A stretch of 64,000 nt of DNA. Origin: Pseudobutyrivibrio sp. 49. GTDB lineage: Bacteria > Bacillota > Clostridia > Lachnospirales > Lachnospiraceae. Positions 7,802 to 15,333 of the stretch are shown here, piece by piece (within the stretch, counting starts at the first letter, position 1; the number at the start of each line of letters is the position of its first letter). A program made the position numbers and the translations under genes. The notes beneath the pieces are model-generated. The model was given only the letters and a program-made list of their open reading frames with translations. It did not search any database and was not told the origin of the DNA. The stretch covers positions 1-64,000 of the forward strand of contig NZ_FNDP01000017.1 in the NCBI RefSeq assembly GCF_900100545.1, given 5' to 3'.

Positions 7802-7913
7802 TCAAAAATCTCCTTTAAAAACAAAAATATTAATTTCGGTATTGAGTGGGTATCGAGCCCTTAAATTCTATTTTTCAAGTTCAATTTGACCACCTCTTTC
7901 TTTAATAATTTCA

Positions 7914-8077
7914 ATTAATTTCGTATATCTCGCGGTTTATCGTTTGCCTAATAACAATTAAGAGCGACTGGCTACATAAACAATGAGGTCTAAATAGACA
8001 CTTGTGCTTGCCTCTTGTTTATGATCAGACACAAAGCGCTATGTTATTATGGGCAAACGTCCGTGAGATTATTAATT
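7914..8077. other. Nested long inverted repeat: candidate structured RNA or DNA element
   Basis: Nested stems close a single domain: 7,927-7,935 with 8,061-8,069 (9 bp, one wobble); 7,941-7,955 with 8,043-8,059 (15 bp, 2-base bulge); 7,975-7,988 with 8,011-8,023 (13 bp, one bulge); and a small GTCTA/TAGAC hairpin at 7,988-7,999. It sits in the 537-bp gap between divergent DUF5688 and integrase genes, so it could be a leader of either. The strand is undetermined and I do not recognise a known family. The rest of the gap has CAAGATA-type direct repeats (8,203-8,232) and a small palindrome at 8,157-8,170. Confidence 0.6.
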
Positions 8078-8338
8078 TGAAATAAAGAAACAGGGGAATA
8101 GAACGAAGAAAAATACTTGTCATTAGAGAAGGATTTATTCCTATACATGCTTGTTAGGAATAATATTCCTTAACCAAATTATCTTGGTCAAGTTACGATC
8201 AAGAAATAATCAAGATAAAATCAAGATAATCGACAAATTTGCATTTATAATCAATCTTGTCGCGAGGGATAATAATCGCACACACATAAAAGGCCTTTTA
8301 AAAGTAACAAGTAACACCAATTTTGAAAGGAAATAAAA

Positions 8339-9658
8339 ATGAACAAGATTATAAATTTTGAAGAAGAGCTTACAAAACTAATTCGTACACAGGAAGAAAG
8401 AAAATCAAATATCGTTAAGGAACACAAATGTGGTATTATTACGGATGCCGACATGCATGAAGAATTAAAAATGATTAGCAAAAAAGAAGTGAGCATGAAA
8501 AGAAAGCTCGTAAATAAAGTGCATGTTAAAATGAACGGTACACCAAAAGCCATTAGATATGAGGCATCGAGAGATTTATGGGTTACAAAAGTTTCTGGAG
8601 ATGTTAGGCTTCATGCAAGAACTGAAGCTGGTCTATTGGACAAGATACTGGAGTACTATGACTACCATTTAATGTCATATTCGATTGATCACATGTTTGA
8701 ATTAGCCTTGGAAAATAAGGAACAGACAGAAAACTGTAGTAAGCTTACAATTCAAAGATTGAAAGATGACTATAATCGTTTTATCAGCGATGATTTTGGT
8801 AAGACTGATATACGAAATGTCACAAAAGATTCTTTGAAGGCATATACAAAGTCAATGGTTATTGAATTACACCCTAAATTTAAGGCATTCTTAAAGTACA
8901 AGGGAGTACTCAACCTAATCTTTGAATATGCACTCGAATATGACTATATTCAGGTTAATCCAGTCACTGCAATTAACAATCAGAAGTACAAGGCAGAATG
9001 CGACACATCAAAGCCTGCAAACACGGAAAAGATACTCTCTAATGAGGATATTAAAATGATACAGGCAGAAGTTCGTAAAAGAATGAAATTACCACGCTAT
9101 AATGGATATTTCATCTGCGGTTATATGATTTTATTAGCAATAGAAACTGGAATGCGTGCAGCTGAATTATGCGCCTTAAAATGGGATGATATCGAGGATT
9201 ACAATATTCATATCCATGCGCAACAACTTACCGAACGACCAGCGGGTGGAAAGGTGTTCTACTACGCAGACTGGACTAAGGATGAAAAAGGTGTATCTAG
9301 AGGTGGTAGATACTATCCAATCACTGACAATATCGCAGAGATACTTATTAAGTTAAAGTGTCTCCAGAAAGGTAAAGGCATAGACTCTGAATACGTCTTC
9401 TGTAACACTGCTGGTGAGTGGATAAAGATGAATGCTTATGAATCGTGCCTAAGAAGACTTATGCGCAGTATGGGCTATTCCGTGACAAATAACCACGCAT
9501 TTAGAATGAGTTTAAATTCTAATATCCTCATACCAAAAGGAATACCTGTTGCAGATAGAGCAAGATTACTCGGGCATAGCGTAGAAACAAACCTTAGACA
9601 TTATTCATATGCACGTATTGGAGTGGATGAAGAAATTAGAAATTTATTAAATGCGTAG
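8339..9658 (+). CDS. int: Tyrosine integrase of IE-A
   Basis: A 439-aa protein behind GAAAGGA. Residues about 60-100 form an AP2-like arm-binding domain, about 110-210 the SAM-like core-binding domain, and about 230-430 the catalytic domain with R273 (GMRAAELC), H386-x-x-R389 (NNHAFRMS), H413 (LLGHS) and nucleophile Y422. It inserts IE-A at the tRNA-Gly 3' end; its own 3' end is about 115 bp from the proximal att copy. It is homologous throughout to the IE-B integrase, and the last 50 residues survive almost unchanged in relic IE-D. Confidence 0.95.
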   Translation: MNKIINFEEELTKLIRTQEERKSNIVKEHKCGIITDADMHEELKMISKKEVSMKRKLVNKVHVKMNGTPKAIRYEASRDLWVTKVSGDVRLHARTEAGLLDKILEYYDYHLMSYSIDHMFELALENKEQTENCSKLTIQRLKDDYNRFISDDFGKTDIRNVTKDSLKAYTKSMVIELHPKFKAFLKYKGVLNLIFEYALEYDYIQVNPVTAINNQKYKAECDTSKPANTEKILSNEDIKMIQAEVRKRMKLPRYNGYFICGYMILLAIETGMRAAELCALKWDDIEDYNIHIHAQQLTERPAGGKVFYYADWTKDEKGVSRGGRYYPITDNIAEILIKLKCLQKGKGIDSEYVFCNTAGEWIKMNAYESCLRRLMRSMGYSVTNNHAFRMSLNSNILIPKGIPVADRARLLGHSVETNLRHYSYARIGVDEEIRNLLNA

Positions 9659-9688
9659 GTTGTCTTTTGGTTGCCCCTAGGTTGTCCC
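9657..9688 (+). repeat. IE-A arm-type repeats, integrase end
   Basis: Three GGTTGYC(CC) repeats follow the integrase stop, spaced about one helical turn apart. The same motif is at 538-557 near the other end and at 37,204-37,225 in relic IE-D. Confidence 0.6.
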
Positions 9689-9729
9689 TTTTTTAGCGGA
9701 AAAAGGACAATAAAAGAAAAAGAAAAAGC

Positions 9730-9757
9730 CCTGTAAACCGCGTGTTTACAGGACTTT
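9730..9757 (+). terminator. Terminator of the IE-A integrase
   Basis: A 9-bp stem (9,730-9,738 with 9,744-9,752) followed by CTTTT, just before the att copy. Confidence 0.7.
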
Positions 9758-9774
9758 TAAAAAACAAAAAATAA

Positions 9775-9795
9775 GAGCGCGAGACGGGACTCGAA
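9775..9795 (-). repeat. Attachment-site copy: IE-A/IE-B junction
   Basis: A 21-bp copy of the tRNA-Gly 3' end, identical to 458-478 and 25,078-25,098. It is shared by the proximal end of IE-A and the distal end of IE-B. Confidence 0.85.
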
Positions 9796-9854
9796 TCGCA
9801 TTCCTTATCTTAAAATACTGATAGAAAGGGGATTCTAGCACCGCTATTTGCTTA

Positions 9855-9876
9855 GGGAACACCTGAGGGGTCACCT
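9855..9876 (+). repeat. IE-B arm-type site, distal end
   Basis: GGGAACACCTGAGGGGTCAC lies about 60 bp inside the distal att. It nearly repeats at 24,981-25,002, where it is part of the integrase coding sequence. Confidence 0.6.
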
Positions 9877-9916
9877 AGATCATTTTCATGTCTTACAGAA
9901 GTTGGGACTTGAACAG

Positions 9917-9994
9917 TTCTGTCAGTCCACAACCCCAGTAAGAAAGGAGGTCCTGGCACCGTCTCGCGAAAGTCTCGAACCCCATTGGGAACCC
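9917..9994. repeat. Imperfect direct repeat, left copy
   Basis: About 78 bp matching 15,258-15,333 with scattered changes, including the perfect ribosome-site-like block TAAGAAAGGAGGT and a terminal GGGAACCC. Together the two copies bracket the 405-aa gene, the secreted proteins and the agr genes. No start codon follows the ribosome-site-like block in this copy. Nothing else is seen in 9,796-10,016 apart from the arm site. Confidence 0.6.
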
Positions 9995-10016
9995 GTTGTT
10001 AACATTGCATTGCTCT

Positions 10017-11234
10017 TTATAAAATTTCATCATAGCTATAAGCATTTGCTGGATTTAGCATTGACAATAAGTCTTCGCACATTCTAGCATGCATCTGAGC
10101 ATCGGGATGATTTATGGTTTTCATCCAAGATAAAACTCGCTGCATCATTTCACTTGTATTGATTTTTTCATCAAGGAATCTGCTTTCTCCATTCTGATAA
10201 TCATGGTAATAATAATCACCATCACTAGATTTCATTCGTTGATATGCATCATAATTGTTTAATGCATTTGGAATTTTATTTCCTATTAATCCCTGATAAG
10301 TCAAATATGCAAACATTTCCATGTCTGAAGCTGATTCAACGTCAACATCATTAACATGCACGTCAATTATCTTCTTCTCTCCATCACTACCTTTATATTC
10401 TATTTGAATAACAGGGTCTTCTAGAGTCGATTCAGAAGGTAAAAATGCAAATACCCCAGCCTTAACGTGTTCTGCTACTGGAAAAGTTGTAAAACCTACG
10501 ACCTTTCTGTCAGTGTTTTTTTCTTCATTATGTTCGCTTGTGATTGCTGAAATATCCTCTGCTTCTTCCTTTTTTTCGATAATTTCTGACGAAGCCAGCT
10601 CCTTCATCTTAAGTATGCAGTTTTCTGTCATTTTTAGATAGATATTTATAAGGTTTGCTTTCTGCTTTTCGAAAACTTGCCCTACCGTTTTTTGATACTC
10701 TTCATCAGCCCACATTCTTTTTACTTCTTCCTCTGTTGAGAAAGAAGAATTTGCACAAAGTCGTCCTGTTTGAATACCTTCGCCAAAGTCATCTATAGTA
10801 AAACAAAAATTACTATTTCCATGACTAGAAACATCAGTAGCATGAGAACTATAATTCTGTTCAAATGCCTGAATCCAACCATGTACGTTTTCTGCATATT
10901 GTTGGTCTTGCATCATTTTTTTGATAACGCTCACATCAATCTGTATACTACATTGACCCATTTCTCCAAAATTCTCACCTACTTGGTTCATGCTATTATT
11001 ATACCCTAGGAAGTATCCGCTAACATTAGATCCAGTAGCATAGTCTTCTAAACGAAATGAAATATCAGGATAATTGCCACATAATTCCTTATAAAATGTT
11101 AGCGGATCATTAGTCATAGATTTTTCAGAAGATATATCAGTCTTAGAATCTATTGTACTTGTCTTGCTATTAGCTTGCTTATAAGCGGCACCTATACTTG
11201 AAATATAGCTTGATATTGAACATCCTATTTCCAT
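10017..11234 (-). CDS. Protein of a duplicated family of about 405 aa, unknown function (IE-B copy)
   Basis: A 405-aa protein with a good ribosome site (AGAAAGGAG). The great majority of residues match the IE-C protein at 33,866-35,080; the most conserved part is residues 60-175 and 245-390. It has no signal peptide. The N-terminus is Ser/Thr-rich (SSYISSIGAAYKQ...), the centre has a Glu/Lys-rich helix (residues 205-235), and a late block reads IDVHVNDVDVESASDMEMFAYLTYQG. A version of that block also occurs in the protein at 16,663-17,697, so three genes here share it. I do not recognise the family. A structured leader conserved with the IE-C copy precedes it, so expression is probably controlled by RNA. 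Confidence 0.8.
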   Translation of the reverse strand: MEIGCSISSYISSIGAAYKQANSKTSTIDSKTDISSEKSMTNDPLTFYKELCGNYPDISFRLEDYATGSNVSGYFLGYNNSMNQVGENFGEMGQCSIQIDVSVIKKMMQDQQYAENVHGWIQAFEQNYSSHATDVSSHGNSNFCFTIDDFGEGIQTGRLCANSSFSTEEEVKRMWADEEYQKTVGQVFEKQKANLINIYLKMTENCILKMKELASSEIIEKKEEAEDISAITSEHNEEKNTDRKVVGFTTFPVAEHVKAGVFAFLPSESTLEDPVIQIEYKGSDGEKKIIDVHVNDVDVESASDMEMFAYLTYQGLIGNKIPNALNNYDAYQRMKSSDGDYYYHDYQNGESRFLDEKINTSEMMQRVLSWMKTINHPDAQMHARMCEDLLSMLNPANAYSYDEIL

Positions 11235-11353
11235 AAAACTCCTTTCTGCGGCTTATCTATCAGTCTAAGCCGCTCCGCTCTCCAGAAAGGTCCGAGCGGA
11301 AAAATTTATCTAAAAAAGCACTTATTCCAACTTCATTCCGTTGAAATAAGCGC
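11235..11353 (-). promoter_or_regulatory. Conserved structured leader of the 405-aa family (IE-B copy)
   Basis: In transcript order: a terminator-like hairpin (11,340-11,353 with 11,318-11,331, then T6); a 6-bp hairpin (11,294-11,299 with 11,275-11,280) whose loop contains CCTTTCTG; a third hairpin (11,268-11,273 with 11,248-11,253) ending directly at the ribosome site. The loop CCTTTCTG is perfectly complementary to CAGAAAGG, which overlaps the Shine-Dalgarno. The IE-C copy (33,745-33,861) keeps all three with a compensatory change in the third stem. It looks like a riboswitch-like or antitermination leader; the ligand is unknown. Confidence 0.7.
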
Positions 11354-11392
11354 TTCCTTAGCTTTTATATTATGAGATAGATAAGTATTTCA

Positions 11393-11770
11393 TCAAAAGT
11401 CTCTTATACCGTTAGTATAATGTTCTGAAACTGGTTGATTATAATCATAATAGAATAGTCGATCTTGATAATTTCTATGTTGGCAACTCGAACTCTCACA
11501 TAGGAAATAATATCTATCAAAATCCCACATATACATATGTACTTCGCCAGCAGGAACTACTTTTTTACACACTGGACAGTAATTTCCAGCATTTTGTGTT
11601 TGCGTAACGCCACCGTAATTAGGATCATATCCATAACTAGTACATAAAGTATGGCATCTCGAACATCTCATTTGCTTTGGAACATATTTAGCATCCACTG
11701 TTAATGCCATAGTTATAATCATACACAGAGTCAGACAAACGACAACTATCTTTTTTACTGTTCTATTCAT
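11393..11770 (-). CDS. Small secreted Cys-rich protein
   Basis: A 125-aa protein with an N-terminal signal peptide (residues 1-27, ...MALTVDA). The mature part has three CxxC-type pairs (CSRC, CPVC and C..SSCQH), which could bind a metal or form disulfides, and is rich in Tyr. I do not recognise it. It lies between the 405-aa gene and another small secreted protein, downstream of agrD on the same strand, so it may be an output of the agr switch. Confidence 0.65.
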   Translation of the reverse strand: MNRTVKKIVVVCLTLCMIITMALTVDAKYVPKQMRCSRCHTLCTSYGYDPNYGGVTQTQNAGNYCPVCKKVVPAGEVHMYMWDFDRYYFLCESSSCQHRNYQDRLFYYDYNQPVSEHYTNGIRDF

Positions 11771-11823
11771 ATATTTGTGCTCCTATATTATTACCTTTCG
11801 TATATTATGCGTAATTCTAAATG

Positions 11824-12237
11824 CTACTCAATTGGAATAATTACATTATCATAATATGTAGTCCTTGGATACCGTAAGGTTTGAGCTTCGGCATAGATAA
11901 CTAATGAAGGTAATCCATATATTTGATCTATTGTATAAGGTGTCTTAAAAAATCGTACTTCTCCCGTTTCAATATTATTATTTCCAAAAAGAGTGTATCT
12001 TAAATTAGTTTGTTCAGGGCAATTATAATTGTTACAAGTAACTTTTGATGTACTTGGTCGTCCATTATAGTGTACTTCAATAAATACCTCTCCCGTACTA
12101 TCTTCCCACTTTACATCCCAAATCTCTACTCTCGTTAGCGTTGGGGCAGGTGCAGCTTCAACATTTATTGGCCTTATAAAGGCTAATAAAAATGCAAGCA
12201 TCATCACCACAGAAGTAACTTTCTTAAATATTTTCAT
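11824..12237 (-). CDS. Small secreted protein, agr-linked
   Basis: A 137-aa protein. The ATG at 12,237 lies 7 bases after GGAGG; a GTG five codons earlier overlaps that site and is less likely. Signal peptide residues 1-29 (...FIRPINVEAAPAP). The mature part is about 105 aa and probably all-beta, with one CNNYNC pair. No family recognised. The gene starts about 20 bp after the agrD stop on the same strand, so it is probably co-transcribed with the signal peptide. Confidence 0.65.
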   Translation of the reverse strand: MKIFKKVTSVVMMLAFLLAFIRPINVEAAPAPTLTRVEIWDVKWEDSTGEVFIEVHYNGRPSTSKVTCNNYNCPEQTNLRYTLFGNNNIETGEVRFFKTPYTIDQIYGLPSLVIYAEAQTLRYPRTTYYDNVIIPIE

Positions 12238-12257
12238 ATACTCAACCTCCACACCTT

Positions 12258-12386
12258 TTATTTTTTTAGTTTTGATGGTACCTTCGGCTCATAAAATCTA
12301 CCGATACATAAGCAATTAGCTTTCATCCTAGCTACAGATTCAATTAGCTTTAATGTAGTCACTGCAATATTCTGTTTTTTATTCAT
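12258..12386 (-). CDS. agrD: AgrD-like autoinducing peptide precursor
   Basis: A 42-aa protein behind GGGAGGTG. It has an amphipathic N-terminal leader (residues 1-24), then NCLCIGRF, then YEPKVPSKLKK. The C-terminal pattern (acidic residue, P..P...L) is the AgrD recognition tail. By alignment with C. perfringens AgrD the likely ring is the five residues CIGRF closed as a thiolactone, after AgrB cleaves before the tail; the two nearby Cys make the exact ring uncertain. It is divergent from agrC/A/B, with the shared control region between them. Confidence 0.8.
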   Translation of the reverse strand: MNKKQNIAVTTLKLIESVARMKANCLCIGRFYEPKVPSKLKK

Positions 12387-12424
12387 TTTCTTTTTCACCT
12401 CCCAAAAAGTGTTCGTCTAAGCAA

Positions 12425-12501
12425 AATATAACACTCATGAATATTTTTACAATACAAAGTGCACGAACGACATCATTAGGAGCACGAATGACATTCTTAG
12501 G
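12425..12501. promoter_or_regulatory. agrD promoter with paired LytTR-type operator
   Basis: On the minus strand, TTGTAA (12,447-12,452) and TATATT (12,425-12,430), 16 bp apart, point at agrD. Upstream are two 20-bp direct repeats (12,461-12,480 and 12,482-12,501; core TGTCRTTCG on the minus strand) with a 21-bp period, i.e. two helical turns. AgrA/LytTR regulators bind paired 9-bp sites spaced 12 bp apart, the same geometry. The site lies between agrD and agrC and could serve both. Confidence 0.65.
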
Positions 12502-12559
12502 GTCTTGTAGCATTTTTTTCATAATGTTAGACTATAACTAAGATAAGGGGGAGGTGAGT

Positions 12560-13915
12560 ATGTTATTTCTAGCGTATTTATGGGAATTTCTTGTTAACGT
12601 TGCTGAGCCAAGTCTTCTTTGGTTCTTTTTGAATGATAAACTTTCCAATAACCAAAGGTGGACATTTATCCATAAGTTGGTATTTGTCGTAATTATTACC
12701 ATAGCAACATCCATTTTAAATGTATGTAGAGTTTCCACGAGTGCTAGTTTTCTGCTTATTTTTTTGTTTTCTCTTATCTTTTCTATTCTTTTTTATAATG
12801 ATTCAATTACAAAAAAGATTATTTGGACGAGTGTTTTTCTGGTCATCTGTTTTTTTGCAGATAGCATCGTTACGCTGATTCCAATGTTTATATTCAATAT
12901 TGATATTAGCAGCGCCCAAATAGGGGCTTCTATCCGTTTTCCTTTAACTCTATTATATATTTCTACTGTAATGTCTTTTGTTTTTGCTTTTCATTTTTTT
13001 AAGTCTAACAACGTTTTATTATTATCTTGGTTACAGAGAATTCTTTATGTATTAATCTGTATGATTGGTTTATTCTTCGGAGAATACATCACTTCTATGA
13101 CAGTGGAAGCATCTAACCGGTTCAACGACTCCCATTTTACTAAAGGAATGTTTTATATCATCATTATTTATATAATTTTATTTGTGTTATTGCTCATTTA
13201 TATATATAAATTAGCTTGTTTAAATGCTATGAACATAGATTTAAAGAATCAGCAACAGCTTCATGAGATGGAATCCAAGGAGTTTACAAATCTTATTGCA
13301 GCAACAGAATCGCTACGTCAAATGAAACATGAATTAACATTACATCTAACCACCGTATATTTTATGCTCTGTAAGGAAGAATACCCTGAGGCAATTAATT
13401 ATGTAAAAAAATATATGCAACTAACAGATGAAATACATCATTTTCCATCAACAGGTAATACCGCAATTGACTGTATAATTTCCACTAAAATTCCAGCTGC
13501 TAGGAATAAGGGGATTCAAGTAAGGTCATCAATATTTATCCCTTCAGATTTTCCACTTGATGATTTAGATACTTGTTCACTGCTTGGAAATCTTTTTAAC
13601 AACGCAATAGAAAATTGTTCAAAGCTTACTTTTGATAATCAGGGTGCTGTTATTGATTTTTCGATAAAACCTGTCCAACGAATGCTGTTAATTAGAATTG
13701 AAAACCCGTTTGATGGTATTGTTCGTATAGATAACCAAGGAAAATATCTTTCTAGAAAAAGAAACTATGAAAAGAATGGTTTGGGATTAAATAGAATATA
13801 TGAAATAGTAGAGCAATACGATGGCCTTATTGATATAAGTACTACTAATAATATATTTACTGTGTCTATAATGATTCCATTAAAGGAGGCGTCTAATGAA
13901 GCTAGTGATAGTTGA
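12560..13915 (+). CDS. agrC: AgrC-like sensor histidine kinase
   Basis: A 451-aa protein starting at ATG 12,560, 5 bases after GGGGGAGG. About six or seven membrane helices (residues 1-215) form the peptide sensor. The dimerization helix has H257 in MKHELTLHL, and the GHKL ATPase follows (LLGNLFNNAIENC N-box at about 350, NGLGLNRI G-box at about 415). It would bind the processed AgrD peptide outside and phosphorylate the regulator encoded next. It overlaps agrA by 20 bp, a tight operon. Confidence 0.85.
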   Translation: MLFLAYLWEFLVNVAEPSLLWFFLNDKLSNNQRWTFIHKLVFVVIITIATSILNVCRVSTSASFLLIFLFSLIFSILFYNDSITKKIIWTSVFLVICFFADSIVTLIPMFIFNIDISSAQIGASIRFPLTLLYISTVMSFVFAFHFFKSNNVLLLSWLQRILYVLICMIGLFFGEYITSMTVEASNRFNDSHFTKGMFYIIIIYIILFVLLLIYIYKLACLNAMNIDLKNQQQLHEMESKEFTNLIAATESLRQMKHELTLHLTTVYFMLCKEEYPEAINYVKKYMQLTDEIHHFPSTGNTAIDCIISTKIPAARNKGIQVRSSIFIPSDFPLDDLDTCSLLGNLFNNAIENCSKLTFDNQGAVIDFSIKPVQRMLLIRIENPFDGIVRIDNQGKYLSRKRNYEKNGLGLNRIYEIVEQYDGLIDISTTNNIFTVSIMIPLKEASNEASDS

Positions 13916-14597
13916 AGACAACGAGGCTGCATGTGTGCGCTTGAAAAATATCATTTATTCTTGGGCTACAACTAATAACATCGAGTGTGAACTACGTATG
14001 TTCAATTCTGGCGAAGGTTTCTTTGCTGCCAAAATAAAAACTGATGATATTTGTGCCTTTTTCCTTGATATAGAATTGGGTGAAATGTCTGGAGTAGATG
14101 TTGCTCATCGTTTAAGAAATAATAATTATAATGGGGATATTATTTTTTTAACAGCATTTCAAGAATATGTTTTTCAAGGTTACAACGTCCGCGCAATGAA
14201 TTATATTTTAAAACCAGCGGAACCAACAAACGTAAAAAAATGCCTAGATGAAATATATGCAAAAAACATCAAGGAATTTTACACATATCATTACAGAAGT
14301 GAAGTAATATCAATTCCCTATAAAGATATTATATGTTTTATCAGTAACTTGCATAACGTAGAAACAGTAACTCTATCAAAGACATATATTGAGCACTTAA
14401 CCTTTAATGAAATAATTGATTGTATTCCCGGCACATTTATCCAAATACATAGATCGTATATTGTCAATTTATCTCATGTTTATAGAATGACAAGAAACAG
14501 TGTCGTATTATCAAATAACATGGAACTTAGCATTGGGAGATCATTTGCTAAATCTGTATCTGAAAAGTTTATTGGATACTCAACACGATTAGATTAG
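13896..14597 (+). CDS. agrA: AgrA-like LytTR response regulator
   Basis: A 233-aa protein. Receiver domain residues 1-120 with acidic pair E7/D8, phosphoacceptor D58 (FFLDIELG), T at about 86 and K at about 107. LytTR DNA-binding domain about 135-228 (IPYKDIICFIS..., FIQIHRSYIVNL, SIGRSFAKSV). It probably binds the paired repeats at 12,461-12,501. The gene begins inside the end of agrC. Confidence 0.9.
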   Translation: MKLVIVEDNEAACVRLKNIIYSWATTNNIECELRMFNSGEGFFAAKIKTDDICAFFLDIELGEMSGVDVAHRLRNNNYNGDIIFLTAFQEYVFQGYNVRAMNYILKPAEPTNVKKCLDEIYAKNIKEFYTYHYRSEVISIPYKDIICFISNLHNVETVTLSKTYIEHLTFNEIIDCIPGTFIQIHRSYIVNLSHVYRMTRNSVVLSNNMELSIGRSFAKSVSEKFIGYSTRLD

Positions 14598-14608
14598 AAG
14601 GTGAATTA

Positions 14609-15175
14609 GTGGAAAGAATTGCGGGAAAAATAGTAAATTATTTAGTAAAGAAATCATCCACAACCTGTAATCAGGAAGATTTAGACGTATATATTTATGG
14701 GGTCGAATGCCTACTAAACGAATTGAACACACTTTTATTGTTGTTTGTCTGGGGTATACTTACAAAAAGCTTATTAGAAATGCTTGTCTGGTTGATTACA
14801 TTTTCAATATTCAGGCATCACACTGGTGGCTTACATGCAAAATCAAATCTTCGATGCTTTTTCTATACTTGTGGTGTAGGTTTTTTAACAACCTATTTTA
14901 TAAGAATTCATTTGTTGAATCATATAATATTAATGATATATGGTATATCGCTGTTGCTAGTTTTTATTCTAGCACCTCGCAAAAATGCTAAGAAAATGTT
15001 ATCAAATAAAGAAGAATGGTGTGAAAAAGTTATTTCTCTATTGCTAGTTTTTTTCGCTTTCATCATTTCGAACATATCTTCTCGTGAAATTTCAATGGCT
15101 ATCAGCTATGCCATTTGGGGAAATTGCTTTCTACTTATTTTAGATTATTTTATTGAAAAGTATGCCAAGAAGTAG
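14609..15175 (+). CDS. agrB: AgrB-like peptide-processing membrane protease
   Basis: A 188-aa protein starting at GTG 14,609 behind AGAAGGTG. The family signature RHHTGGLHAKSNLRC carries the catalytic pair H76 and C83, with the seven-residue spacing of S. aureus H77/C84. Four to five membrane helices cover the rest. AgrB cuts the AgrD tail and closes the thiolactone ring. The order agrC-agrA-agrB with agrD divergent differs from the classical agrBDCA operon. Confidence 0.9.
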   Translation: MERIAGKIVNYLVKKSSTTCNQEDLDVYIYGVECLLNELNTLLLLFVWGILTKSLLEMLVWLITFSIFRHHTGGLHAKSNLRCFFYTCGVGFLTTYFIRIHLLNHIILMIYGISLLLVFILAPRKNAKKMLSNKEEWCEKVISLLLVFFAFIISNISSREISMAISYAIWGNCFLLILDYFIEKYAKK

Positions 15176-15182
15176 AGTCTAT

Positions 15183-15262
15183 TTATAGGATATTCCCATC
15201 ATTTATACCATCCCTAAGCTCTGCCAGGGCATTCTTTTCAATTGCTTTAAGATAGTTTTCTG
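15183..15262 (-). pseudogene. Remnant: C-terminus of a sigma factor gene
   Basis: The minus strand reads LTENYLKAIEKNALAELRDG then INDGNIL and a stop, closely matching the end of the intact sigma factor at 17,743-18,417 (LTEKYIKIIEDQALATLRDG then MNDGKIL). The frame is closed by a stop just upstream. Only about 26 codons remain. It marks an old backbone junction where the agr cargo joins a duplicated piece of element backbone. Confidence 0.75.
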
Positions 15263-15333
15263 TCAGTCCAGAAACCCGCTAAGAAAGGAGGTTCTGATGC
15301 CGTCTTCCGAAAGGGAACCCCTTAGGGAACCCC
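15258..15333. repeat. Imperfect direct repeat, right copy
   Basis: Matches 9,917-9,994. Here AAAGGAGG is followed 5 bases later by an ATG opening a 13-codon frame (15,297-15,338) rich in Glu, Pro and Arg; that start is lost in the left copy. The GGGAACCC repeats resemble arm-type sites, so these may be old element ends. In 15,339-15,600 I see AT-rich sequence with no supported gene. Confidence 0.55.

Larger units (their letters stand above)
458..9795. mobile_element. IE-A: integrative mobilizable element
   Basis: About 9.3 kb between two direct copies of the tRNA-Gly 3' end. The tyrosine integrase gene lies next to the tRNA-proximal copy. GTTGYCC arm repeats occur inside both ends (538-557 and 9,657-9,688). 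Cargo in order: an Fst-like type I toxin-antitoxin locus, a RepL-like initiator, a metallopeptidase-like protein, a surface protein, a small protein, a hairpin array, a MobV relaxase, a VirD4-type coupling protein, a DUF5688 protein and a structured element. There is no conjugation channel, so I infer mobilization by a helper. It is in tandem with IE-B. Confidence 0.85.

Noticed and set aside
9917-9994. The 78-bp repeats as further copies of the 405-aa family leader
   Set aside because: They share short pieces (ACCTCCTTTCT and GACTGACAGA on the minus strand), but in the 15.2-kb copy the second piece is readable as sigma-factor codons and the hairpins are missing.
12538-12738. Minus-strand frame inside the start of agrC
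   Set aside because: It overlaps the clear sensor-kinase start and has no ribosome site or family features.
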